Shown: one piece after another, positions 48,851-58,313 of the stretch
Layout of the letters: every line of letters begins with the position of its first letter
Numbering within the stretch: the stretch's first letter is position 1
Source: Sclerotinia nivalis
Taxonomy: Eukaryota; Ascomycota; Leotiomycetes; Helotiales; Sclerotiniaceae
Assembly: GCA_029531795.1 (NCBI GenBank)
Contig: JAPEIS010000004.1
Coordinates: 2,356,001 to 2,420,000, forward strand
Direction: 5' to 3'
DNA length: 64,000 bases
Program-made: the position numbers and the translations under genes
Notes under the pieces: model-generated
Database searches by the model: none
What the model saw: only the letters and a program-made list of their open reading frames with translations
Told to the model about the DNA's origin: nothing

Positions 48851-48946
48851 CAGGCTATTAGGCATCACATGGTTCTCCGTGACAGGTAGTCTATAGATTA
48901 TTAAGGATTACAAAGTTCTCCGTGATATTTTATCAATTGAATTTCG

Positions 48947-49215
48947 ATAAATATTTGTTAAGATCACATAGGCAAAGAATCAATTAGTCGTAAAACAGTA
49001 GCCAGACTTTTCATTACCCTTTCTAATCATGAATAAACTATTACTTTTAAGTTCAATCAATAAAGAGATACCAAAACGCTTATAGTTCGCCACCATTCCT
49101 GTCCTTTCATAAGCAATACAAAGAAGCTTGTTTACTAAACATTCCAAACTGATCGATGACGTTTCTACGCTGATGATTCGAAATGGGAACGCCTCCGTTT
49201 AGGTTTCTTGTTTTG
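48947..49215 (+). repeat. left arm of a long imperfect inverted repeat
   Basis: Reverse-complementary to about 49785-50055. The best-matching part includes GCAAAGAATCAATTAGT and GTAAAACAGTAGC. Many mismatches are transitions, with this arm the more AT-rich. Confidence 0.75.
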
Positions 49216-49350
49216 ACGAAACTGTTGCGTGATCGTAACAATATTATTCCGAAGTTTTTAATTTATAATATTATTAATATTATATATTATTCATTTTTAT
49301 TAATTATATTATAAGAAATAAAAGCTATGTTCCGGCTACACAACGATATC

Positions 49351-49776
49351 TGTCACGGGTTCATAACTCTATCGAGTAGGTTTGATACCGATCAAACTAC
49401 TTCTACCCTTTTAGGGGTTTCTGATTCAATGGTAGAGTTCTGGACCCGTGACAGTTAGTTTGATCATACCCGAAGACTAGCTAGTGGGGCGATGCTCTGG
49501 GCTAGTCAGGGGAAAAGCGGGGGGCCGCTTTTCAGGTAGCATGAACCAATGAGGTGACCTAGCTTGCTCGCTTCGCGGTGCCATTCCGGAACAGAGGCGA
49601 TAACCTGGCTGTACCCAAGACTACCGGGGCAGGGGTTGCCTGGCTGTTCCATTCCGGACCGGAAGGGGAAGTAGTGTCACGGGTTCATAACTCTATCGAG
49701 TAGGTTTGATACCGATCAAACTACTTCTACCCTTTTGGGGTTTCTGGTTCAATGGTAGAGTTCTGGACCCGTGACA
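49351..49776 (+). mobile_element. terminal-repeat miniature LTR retroelement (TRIM/SMART-like)
   Basis: Two direct repeats of 103 bp (49351-49453) and 102 bp (49675-49776) differ at two positions only. Each starts TGTCACGGGT and ends ACCCGTGACA, so each has TG...CA ends with a 10-bp inverted terminus. They enclose a 221 bp GC-rich non-coding middle. The whole is flanked by ATATC (49346-49350 and 49777-49781), a 5-bp target duplication. A purine tract GGAAGGGGAAG ends 3 bp before the right repeat, as a polypurine tract should. I could not identify a primer-binding site after the left repeat, where the sequence reads GTTAGTTTGATC. Size and parts fit TRIM/SMART elements, which are mobilised by other LTR elements. 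Near-identical terminal repeats indicate a recent insertion. Confidence 0.82.
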
Positions 49777-49784
49777 ATATCGAA

Positions 49785-50055
49785 GGAAATCTACGAGGGG
49801 GCGTCCTCATTGCTAATCGCAGGCGTATAGACAAAGGAGCGCTGTCGATTAGCTTGGAATGCTTAGGAAAGATTTCTTTGTTTTGAATATGAAAGGACGG
49901 AATGCTGAACGGAATGCGGCGTTCCGGTATCTCTTTGCATATTGAACTTAAAAAGCAATGGCTTTTCCATAGATTAAAAAGGATAATGAAAAGTTCTGCT
50001 ACTGTTTTACAACTAATTGATTCTTTGCATATGTGACTCTTTACAAGCTATTTAT
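49785..50055 (-). repeat. right arm of a long imperfect inverted repeat
   Basis: Partner of 48947-49215. Together they bound a roughly 1.1 kb unit into which the miniature retroelement at 49351-49776 is inserted. The unit could be a foldback-type DNA element or two inverted copies of one repeat. Confidence 0.75.
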
Positions 50056-52037
50056 ATAAAAAAGAAAGGGACTAGAACTCGCTAGTTCTACGGATCCCTT
50101 TGTAAGGTTAGTTATATAACGTTCCTATAGTGAGAAGCATCAAAATCGTTTATCTTTCAGTTTTAAACAACAAATATATCCAGACTATTCAAAACCCAGT
50201 ATGACTTATATATTTCCATATACAAAAGGAAAATTCCAAATCATTTTCCAGTAAAATAGACATTCCGAAAACTGGATAAAAAATCCCGCGAGAAGGATTC
50301 ATGTCCCTTCGATTAGAGAAATCTGCCAAGCCCCGCAACTTCCGCTGCCCTACTGTAAAGGCTCCTGCATGCCGCAAGAACATCAACTGCAGATAACCCT
50401 AGCCGCCGGTTTTCACTTCCGCGTTTCCGCCCAATAGAATTGGATTGTCAGAGTCAGACTGCAGGAACCGATCCTTGTCGTTCATGTCTGGATTGGAAAA
50501 TCTTTGCTACTGTACTTTGATTTATATGATCTGTACCATTGCTAGATGTTTTCCGTGTTTCCTTTCTAGTTCCAGACTCCAGTCTATCAGTATCAGCACT
50601 GGAGATTTTATGCTTGTCAAATTATAGGCCAGAGTATCGATCACAACCTCTCGAATTTCAAAGTTCCCAGCACAGCACTTCTAGAAAGCCCTAGAGGAAC
50701 AAACCATGGATGTAATCGCGAGTCATGGCCAGGGCCCGAACCGTGCCCTCGGCTCGGGCATTATTCGTTCTGAAAAGAGAGTTCAACATCTCAGCTCCTT
50801 CCCCGTATCACGTGCCTCGCTTACACATTGGCGGCTGGCTGGGCAAGCGGCAAACCCCCATCACTCAATCCAACATCAGCACTTAAACTTGAACCAAACT
50901 CTATCCTGACAACAACCCACAATAGCCGAGCTCTTTATGAAAAGTGTCTTGCAATCCTGTCCTGCCACGCTTAAATCATCCTACGTCCCCATAAATCTTT
51001 ATTCCCGCTTGAGTTTTAAATCCTTATTTCCACTGATATGAAATCTCGATTGTGAAACCATAGGTCTTGCTATACCTCTTTTGATCCTGCAGATGCGGAG
51101 TCCATGGTCTCCTTTTCCTTCTAATCCGTATTCAGGTGTTCCTGAAACATGTGGGAAGCGTTGCAGTGCATGAAACCGGGGTCTCCTTTTGTAATGACCA
51201 GGGCCAGCGGTTACCCGGCTGGCTTATCCAACTCATTATCTTCCTCTAACCCTAATCATACTCCGCTTGCGCTGCCACATTCATCTGTTCTTCCGCAGAA
51301 CCGTTTATTGCAATGTTTTTTCGGATTTGAGCCGTTGGATACAAATACGCCTGTCATATTAGTATATTCCTACGTCTATGATCCGATTCCATTTGACACA
51401 ATCCATTATGATTTCTTGAGAACGTGAATTTTGTGATTTTAGGTCAAATGCGCAACGATGAGGCTTATCTGGGGGAGTGCGGGCAGAACGGCGGAGAAAA
51501 AGCATGTGGTAATTTGACACCGCAGATCTCTTCCTTCCAGCTCCATTCTTTGCAGAATGATAAGCCAACCATATCCTTTATTTCATGAGACGATTGTGGA
51601 GTGTTAAATCATGGTGCAAATGAAGCAAGGCTTTTAGGGTTGGCAGGCGCATTCTGTACTTGCTGAGTGATTTTGTACCTAGGAATCGACCTTGGTATTG
51701 GGAATATCCCAGTGAGATATTGGCTCGAAAAAAGGTCTGGACTGTAATTTTAACCCATTAATGGTTGGTAGTAATAACAATTTTGGACATGATCCGTATA
51801 AGTACATGTTATGAGAAAATGTGAGTGGAAGATTCAATCAGTAATCAGCCAGATCTAGGGGTTCGGACAATTAGTTGCGTGCCAAGATTGAGGCACATGC
51901 GCACATACAAAGCTTATCATTTAAAACGAAATAGAGACTCGGAGTCCGGCTCTCTCTTACAGGCAACCATTTCTCCGATAGGGCTCTTCTCCAGATAGGC
52001 AACAACAAAACTTTTCTTGGTGGATTACTTACACAAC
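50056..52037. other. intergenic region
   Basis: No gene is supported. A hairpin-forming TAGAACT CGCT AGTTCTA lies near 50073-50090 beside the long inverted repeat. The rest is unique, moderately AT-rich sequence. Its last part is presumably promoter and leader of the zinc-finger gene. Confidence 0.45.
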
Positions 52038-53276
52038 ATGTCAACAGCTAGAAATATATCCTACGTTCAAAGGAACAGCAGCTTCCAGGAACATCATAAT
52101 AAGTATCCTCGTGATAATGATTGTTGGGGCTCGAGCAGTAAGCCCGACTATAATTCACAGACTTACAATTCACGAACGCATAGCCTTTCTTATTGTACAT
52201 CACCAATATGTACTTCGCCCACAAACACAAATTCCACCTACGTCTCTTTTAACGTCTACGATGATGCTCTTGGCACATGTATGGAAGAGAGTCGCAATGC
52301 CCGTAGTAGTCAATACCATGCCGGTGTCTCTCAAAGTGCCATTGCCACCTCCTCAGACTATAATGACTACCTGTGGCGAGATACGTCATACCAGACCTTT
52401 ACCTGCAATTCTGAGTTAATTTATGATGCGAATATTGACCCGAGTCTTTGGCATTGCGGTGCTATGAGCACTGGACCTACTGTTCCACTCCCAGTTGTTA
52501 CAGGAGCCCAAAGCGTCCTCGGCGAGCAATATTTTAATAGGTGCTGGGATATCCCATCAATGGAAGAAGCATCCTCCATGCCCATAAGTGAACATAGCGG
52601 AGGAATTTTCCCATCTTGCATGGTTGAGGAGCCTGATATCGCGAGAACGCCTAGTGTCAATTCATTCCGGTCGGCCGTTTCGGATTATATAATGGAACGG
52701 CAACCTGCTACACATTTCTTCGATACGACCGAGTTTATGATGATGAGATCGCAATCCATCGGCGAGGAATCATACCGATCCGAATCAACTTTAGGATCAC
52801 CTCCACCAGGTGTAACAGAAAAAACATCATCTTGCTCCAAAAGGAAACGAAGGCTCCCAGAGAGTGATGACCCGAATCATATAAATCGACGTGGGGATAC
52901 TGGGAGAAGGAAGTTAGATCGATATTTTTGTGCTCGTTGTGATGCCTTTCCCAAAGGTTGGAAGCTACCTGAAGACTTACGAAAACATAATCAAGCATAT
53001 CATACTGAGACGGGATTTTACTGCGCCTCAGGAGTGGATGAAAATTGTGCCTACTGGAGTTCTCAAGAGTCCAGATATGTCGATCATTTGAAAGCAGAGC
53101 ATGCTCATTTATGCATCTCACAGGAGATTATCAGGAAGTATAATACCATAAATGGTATCACAGTCGATGGGAACTATATGTGCCGGATACCAGGTTGTAA
53201 GAAGGTGTATAAAAGGGCAGAGAGAGGTCGTCGTGACAAACATGAAGAAAGGAAGGCAGCACATAGTAGCGGCTAG
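52038..53276 (+). CDS. C2H2-type zinc-finger protein, putative transcription factor
   Basis: 412 residues from ATG 52038; an upstream in-frame TTG at 52017 is not a start. Residues 1-265 are Ser/Tyr/Asn-rich and probably disordered. A basic stretch KRKRRL (about 267) may be a nuclear signal. Three finger-like units follow: about 294-322 (YFCARC ... LRKHNQAYH), 325-358 (FYCASGVDENC ... HLKAEHAHLC) and 379-410 (YMCRIPGC ... RDKHEERKAAH). Spacing deviates from classical C2H2, as is common in fungus-specific finger proteins. DNA binding is inferred from the fingers; target genes are unknown. It is intronless as read. It lies 2 kb downstream of the retroelement nest and has no visible link to the siderophore locus. 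Confidence 0.7.
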   Translation: MSTARNISYVQRNSSFQEHHNKYPRDNDCWGSSSKPDYNSQTYNSRTHSLSYCTSPICTSPTNTNSTYVSFNVYDDALGTCMEESRNARSSQYHAGVSQSAIATSSDYNDYLWRDTSYQTFTCNSELIYDANIDPSLWHCGAMSTGPTVPLPVVTGAQSVLGEQYFNRCWDIPSMEEASSMPISEHSGGIFPSCMVEEPDIARTPSVNSFRSAVSDYIMERQPATHFFDTTEFMMMRSQSIGEESYRSESTLGSPPPGVTEKTSSCSKRKRRLPESDDPNHINRRGDTGRRKLDRYFCARCDAFPKGWKLPEDLRKHNQAYHTETGFYCASGVDENCAYWSSQESRYVDHLKAEHAHLCISQEIIRKYNTINGITVDGNYMCRIPGCKKVYKRAERGRRDKHEERKAAHSSG

Positions 53277-53986
53277 GCGGCGGGAAAGGCGTGGATCGAT
53301 TTCATCTGTACTCAACTTACTAAGGGATGACTAAAGAGGAATGGCTTGTGTGAATGAGAGCCAAAAAAATTGATATGGACAACGCGATTCCTCCTTGTGG
53401 ATCAGACAATGAAAATGGAGGTCCAGCCACGGCATTCGAATAAGCTGAGATGAGACCAATACTGTAAAGTTGCCATCCCTTGCATCTTGAAAACAAAGAT
53501 TAAATGGCTCAGTGAACAGTCCCCAAATGATTGGGTTTAAAAGAAAAAGAAAGATTCAATGATAAATAAATCAAAACATAGCTGCCTGGAATAAATGTGA
53601 AATATTCGCTTGTTGGAATTTGCAGTCCTGGCGCCCAGCACTATCCATATATTGTGTATCCAGGGCCTAATCCGAGAACAGCCTTACTGTGTTGCCTGGA
53701 GTACTTTAAATACCGCCATATATTAGGTTAACGTGCCCGTTGGTCAATTTTCAATCACTGCCTCATAGTTCTAGCCTTCTGAGATATCTGTTTTGTGCAG
53801 TATGGATTGGTTAAAGGAGATTCGGTGCTCCAGGGTAAAACTCATCAGTTCTTAATCAACATCAATATCAACATCTTTGACTCGGGTGCAGGCTATTTTA
53901 TACCAACGTTCATTGACAAAAGGAAAAGTACAACATACTGCATCGCATTTCCTGAACTGAACTTCATTTTCAGCAACATCGATAAA
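53277..53986. other. intergenic region
   Basis: Probable 3' UTR of the zinc-finger gene followed by unremarkable sequence. No gene or repeat was recognised. Confidence 0.45.
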
Positions 53987-54550
53987 ATGCCAGCACCAGG
54001 TTCTCACGCAAGTAGAGCTGAGACGGCTTCGCGGACCGGATCAGGTAATGATGGTCGCAGATCTTCTGATAGAACTATCCTTTCAAAATTCAATCGCACA
54101 GAATCAGTCCGTCCGGAATCAGTTCGTGTAGAGACCGTTCGTGCAGAGATTGTTCGTGCAGAGATCGTTTGTGTAGAGACCGTTCGTATAGGATGGGCCT
54201 GTAGAGAACAAGATCTTGAATCAAGAACCCGGGACCTCAATATCGAGTCATATGAGTCATCCCTATTCCCAGTGACTGAGGTCTCTTTCTCCAAACCACG
54301 CGGGAATACTTCAAAATCAGAGATTAGTAGACGCGAGAATGAACTGAAAACAAAGACGATGGCAGTTTTAGTAACAATGATAGTGTATGCGACGCAGAAG
54401 CAGAAGAACAGAAGAAGAGACGAAGAAGGAGATCTTCGAAAAGTCGCAAAGAAGATGTTCTTCATCATCATCATCATCATTTTCATAGCGATGAGAAAGA
54501 TTCTGGTTGAAGGCTTCGGTCCCAGTCCCCAAGAAGATCCAAAACAATAA
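53987..54550 (+). CDS. low-complexity ORF with pentapeptide repeats, possibly broken
   Basis: 187 codons from ATG 53987; the frame is open further upstream but only from a GTG. Residues 39-68 are six consecutive five-residue units of the form E-(S/T/I)-V-(R/C)-x, from a 15-nt tandem repeat. The last third is unlike a normal protein (KTKTMAVLVTMIV, then IIIIIIF from a CAT run). In another frame the same bases read an acidic Ser/Asn stretch, then Arg-rich RRRRRSSKSR and a His run, which looks more protein-like. A frameshift in an ancestral gene is therefore possible. Downstream, fragments of coding-like sequence with many stops continue to about 55.3 kb. I do not recognise a family. Confidence 0.35.
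   Translation: MPAPGSHASRAETASRTGSGNDGRRSSDRTILSKFNRTESVRPESVRVETVRAEIVRAEIVCVETVRIGWACREQDLESRTRDLNIESYESSLFPVTEVSFSKPRGNTSKSEISRRENELKTKTMAVLVTMIVYATQKQKNRRRDEEGDLRKVAKKMFFIIIIIIFIAMRKILVEGFGPSPQEDPKQ
54101..54190 (+). repeat. 15-bp tandem repeat, six units
   Basis: Units such as GAGACCGTTCGTGCA and GAGATTGTTCGTGCA, in frame within the ORF at 53987-54550. Confidence 0.85.
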
Positions 54551-56698
54551 GGACTACCACTGAAGCTAAGCTTGGTCCTGTTTTTGTTAATGCAAACTGT
54601 AGAAAAGCCTCACTATGGAAAGAGTCATTTGAAGCCCTTAGATAAAAGGGATAAAGATGCCGACTAGAGATACTCAAACTTAGATTAAAGGGATAGAGAA
54701 ACTCTCAGACACTCGAACTTGGATTAAAGAGACAGAAGTGTAAGCAATAGAGACAATGCTTCAACCGTCTCAATAAATTGAGATTGTTGCGCTCTTAGTA
54801 TCGCTAACTCTAGCGAAAAGATAATAGAAGATAACAAGTTATCACGAGCAAAAGCTCGCTATTCTCAATTAAAATATGATGAATAAGGAAATTAAGTATG
54901 TAAAGTTGAGACTCTCTACTTGGATAATATTTCTACCAAGGATTTATTGGACGGTAGAAAAGTTTTAAATCATACCTGAGGTTCCGATGGTCCCAGTTTG
55001 GGCGAGAAAAATTTGGACGCCTATGCTCCTGATAGAGATTTTAGTAACTGAGGTCCGCCAACTCGCACGGCATTGATTACGGATACTCTGAGTCGTGCCC
55101 GTTCAAACCGTGCTCTATCCTTACGATCAACTTCCTATCGAAGTACTAGCGAAGATCAAATTCCCCTGGTGCATATGAGAATGAAAAAAGCATTATAAAG
55201 CTCCGTAGTCAACAAGCTCAAGAACATATCCCGTAGCCTTAAAAAACGGACCGACCGCGATTAAGAACCCTGAATCAAGCAGGGCTCTAAGTAGGGTAAT
55301 GATGTTTATGGAGTCCCTGGCCTGGAATGCTAAGGTTGAAGGAATGGCAGGGAGGAAGTAGAATCCCATTTTAGGCGGTTTGGTAGCAATTAAATTTTAT
55401 TTTGTCGTTATTTCTTTGACTCTTTAAGATTGCTAGCTTTTTGCTTGCTTGTTTGCTATCTGGTAATAACATGTTTAAAGCTTTCATCTTGATAATCTAT
55501 GCATTTTGTAGCCGGTGGTTCAGAATATTATGATCAAATATGGTGAACAAAGATGTGATTTGTATGCCTGACTGGCAATAGAGGTTGAGAAAGGAAAATG
55601 TTGATTTGTGCAAGGTAAATAAAAAGCGGGACTTGTCTTCATAATCACTTCTGAAAGGACTTAATGTACCTGTTCAAGAAAGACCATGCAGATTACCTTT
55701 ATCAACCCCCACGATCTCAAAAATGATTACAACTACTTGCCCACTTGAAGCGCCTTCTTGCCCCCATCAAGTATCACTTTCCAATCACTGTTGCTTAAAT
55801 TTGGAACATCTTCAAAAACCCCTAAACTGTTCATTTCCTAGAGAAATCTGGGTTATATTTAAACATACGCCATGTCCTCGAATCTCGAAATTATGAGCGT
55901 TGATACAATTCTCGTACTTATATTCATGTCAACCCAAATAATAACCACACCGCGTCCTGGCGTATTGCCTTTGCTTTTGCAAAGCCCTTGGCATGCAACA
56001 TGCTATCAAAGTAATTGGTTGAGGTTCGGATAGCGCATTTTGTTGACTACCTTGGGCTCAAGGAAGAGGCTAATCGTATATTGAACTCTATTCCGGTGAA
56101 GAGTTTCACGTTTGCGGCAGGCTTTCAGTGACAAGAACGATAATATGGTCCGCTTCGTGTCTTACACGAGGAAAGGAGGATGAAATGATTACAAGCATAG
56201 GCAAAATTGGAAGCTCTTTTCAAACAATGGCAAGTATGACGTGGAGATCATGAGTATATCCAATCATTGAAAGACTTGCTGGCAATAATGGCTATTGCCA
56301 TGAACGAATGACCATGATAATGAGTCCCAAGGGTCACTTGAACCAGGGCACTAAACAGATTGCATTTCCCACTCCAAATGGATAGCTACTGGAGACTTTG
56401 AAGGCGGACTATAGTATGAACACATAAAATTCGTAGCATAAGTGAGAATTCAAAAGAAGTGGTGGTAGTGTGTTCTGGAATTGCAATCCCATCTGTAGCT
56501 TTTTTTGACATATTCCTACATTATACGAAACGCTCATTCTGAAAACGAGTTTCCGTATTTTATACACGCAATAAGCAACATAGTGTAGTCTTTCCAGACT
56601 CACATCACCCTGCGCTTTATTGCCAATCCTTCAATTTTCCTTCCACAAATCGACGACCAAAGATATCGTTCCAAAGCATCCGCGCTTCCTCATACTCC
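54551..56698. other. degenerate sequence and intergenic DNA
   Basis: From 54551 to about 55320 the sequence has coding-like composition (Arg/Lys/Leu-rich, coiled-coil-like pieces) but is cut by many stops in every frame. It may be the remains of the gene above or of a transposon-encoded protein. From 55320 to 56698 I see nothing beyond 3' flank of the minus-strand ribosomal-protein gene. Confidence 0.4.
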
Positions 56699-57307
56699 TC
56701 ACTCGTCCCTCTTTGCCAACTCAATTCTCCTTTGCCTGTTCTCACGGGCTGCTGTTCTCGTCGGTCCCCATCTAGCCTTCACAGCTTCCAACTTCTCTCT
56801 CTCCAAATCTCTCTTCTCCCCTGATGCTTCCGTAATCATACCAATAAATATCGACGAGCAATTGAACTTCTTAGCTAATTGTAGTCTTGTCCATTTCTCC
56901 GGTTCCTCGGTCCTTAATCTTTTGATCTCTGCCACATCCTTTTCACTCAAATGATGTCTTTCATACTTCAGCTGTTTCGGGTTGACTGGAGGTGGTAATC
57001 GATGTGAGAAAGCATTAATTCGTTCTTGGGTGATCGCCAGAAGCTTTCTTCTCTTATCCTCTTTGGGAAGGAATTTTAGAGGGGTGTGGAATACGGATGG
57101 AGATGAGGATGGCGGATTGAATACGATGTGATCTTGTAATGCTCCATCTGATGGCACGAAATTTGGATCTGGTTTGACATTTAAACGTTGCTTAGTGCGT
57201 CTGTAAGAGGATTCATGTCGGCGGGCAGGGGCGTTTAAAGACAATAGACATTGAGGCTTTGCGGATAAAATATCGACGACAGGTCTTCGCAATATTCTGA
57301 GATCCAT
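56699..57307 (-). CDS. MRPL20: mitochondrial large-subunit ribosomal protein mL58 (MRPL20)
   Basis: 202 residues from ATG 57307-57305; the frame extends upstream only to a TTG at 57364. The N-terminus is basic and lacks acidic residues (MDLRILRRPVV ... APARRHESSYRR), as for a mitochondrial import signal. Family features are FNPPSSSPSVFHTPLKFLP in the first half, then EIKRLRTEEPEKWTRLQLAKKFNCSS, a helix-turn-helix-like segment, and the charged C-terminus ending ELAKRDE. The product is a structural part of the mitochondrial 54S subunit. Beyond the stop, a frame shifted by +1 reads 27 or so protein-like residues (EEARMLWNDIFGRRF). This is either chance or an extended C-terminus lost from frame; the ending chosen here resembles other fungal members as I know them. 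Confidence 0.82.
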   Translation of the reverse strand: MDLRILRRPVVDILSAKPQCLLSLNAPARRHESSYRRTKQRLNVKPDPNFVPSDGALQDHIVFNPPSSSPSVFHTPLKFLPKEDKRRKLLAITQERINAFSHRLPPPVNPKQLKYERHHLSEKDVAEIKRLRTEEPEKWTRLQLAKKFNCSSIFIGMITEASGEKRDLEREKLEAVKARWGPTRTAARENRQRRIELAKRDE

Positions 57308-58313
57308 GGTTGTATAGGTCGTGAAGATTGAAGGAGTTGTGGCTTGACTAATGGTAAAACTCAATAACCTCTTCCCAATTCACATTTCGTCGTCTCGGCC
57401 CCAAAAAGACGAATTGAAAATATTTGCTGACTAATCACATCATATCATATTATCATCACAAGGTTTTCCGGGGGCCTTGCGATAATGTGATAATGCGATA
57501 AGGAGTCGTCCCAAGTCCCAAATCATTCGTTTTCCGTTTTGAGGTTTCCAACTTTTTGATTGTCATGGGACTTTATTTCTCGTTTTAAGGAAATTAAAAT
57601 AAATGCTTATTTATGTTGGTGACCTTGTTGATTCTGTGAATGATTGACCAACAATTTTTCATTCACATCATTAACAAAGGAATATCCAAAATAATGCATT
57701 GAAGCAAGCATTGAAGCATTGAAACCGAAATCCTTTCCCCTCTCCTTAAGGGAAGTCTCACAAGAAATCAACCCCTCTTTCTCTGACTCTTTTTGCCGCT
57801 TTCTGAGCCACCCAATTTTACCAAAAAAAAACAACAAAAGGGTAGGTGAAATCATCTTATGATTACAGTTACAATTACAATTAACAATTGTCTACATTAT
57901 GCTTTCGAACTTCAATTGTTCATCTATACAGGAATTTATAATCCTTTTTCTCTAACTGCTCAATATTTCATTTGAATTTGAATTTGAATTTGACTCTTCT
58001 TTGTTGTTATCATTCACGTTTCTCTCTTCGAACAAATTTATTTTTCATCGTCCGAAAACAAGCTGATGATTCCCAAAAGATAATAAATAACCTGCACGCG
58101 TAAGTCCGCAACCCTCCAAAGTATTGGTTTGATTAAGGCGCATACGCCAGCGTCCATACAATGTGATGTGATCAAATTAATAATTTTAACAGCGCATATT
58201 TATTTTATACATGTTCATCTAACACTTCGCAAATAGTTTACAAGAGATTCGATCCAGTTTACTTTCCTCGATATCCTAGAAACACATCAGATCTTTTCTA
58301 TTAAATTGTCATC
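57308..58313. other. divergent intergenic region
   Basis: Shared upstream region of the mL58 gene (minus) and the Ser/Pro-rich protein gene (plus). It contains short GAATTTGAATTT repeats at about 57975-57992. No gene or known motif was found. Confidence 0.45.

Larger units (their letters stand above)
48295..48884. mobile_element. degenerate LTR-like remnant
   Basis: Begins TGTCACGGGTTCA, the same 13 bases as the miniature element at 49351, and ends TTCTCCGTGACA. It contains a pair of direct repeats about 155 bp long and 270 bp apart (48425-48580 and 48693-48850), both containing the GACAAGGTCTAGA core. The upstream copy differs almost only by C-to-T and G-to-A changes. I found no convincing target duplication, so the outer limits are tentative. 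Confidence 0.5.

Noticed and set aside
49351..49776. Two independent MITEs with TGTCACGGGT inverted ends
   Set aside because: Individual copies lack matching flanks. Only the outer pair is flanked by ATATC on both sides, and a purine tract precedes the right copy, so one miniature LTR element explains it better.
54004..54486. 160-codon minus-strand ORF opposite the repeat-bearing ORF
   Set aside because: A shadow of the plus-strand tandem repeat, with a poly-Met run from the CAT tract. It has no independent support.
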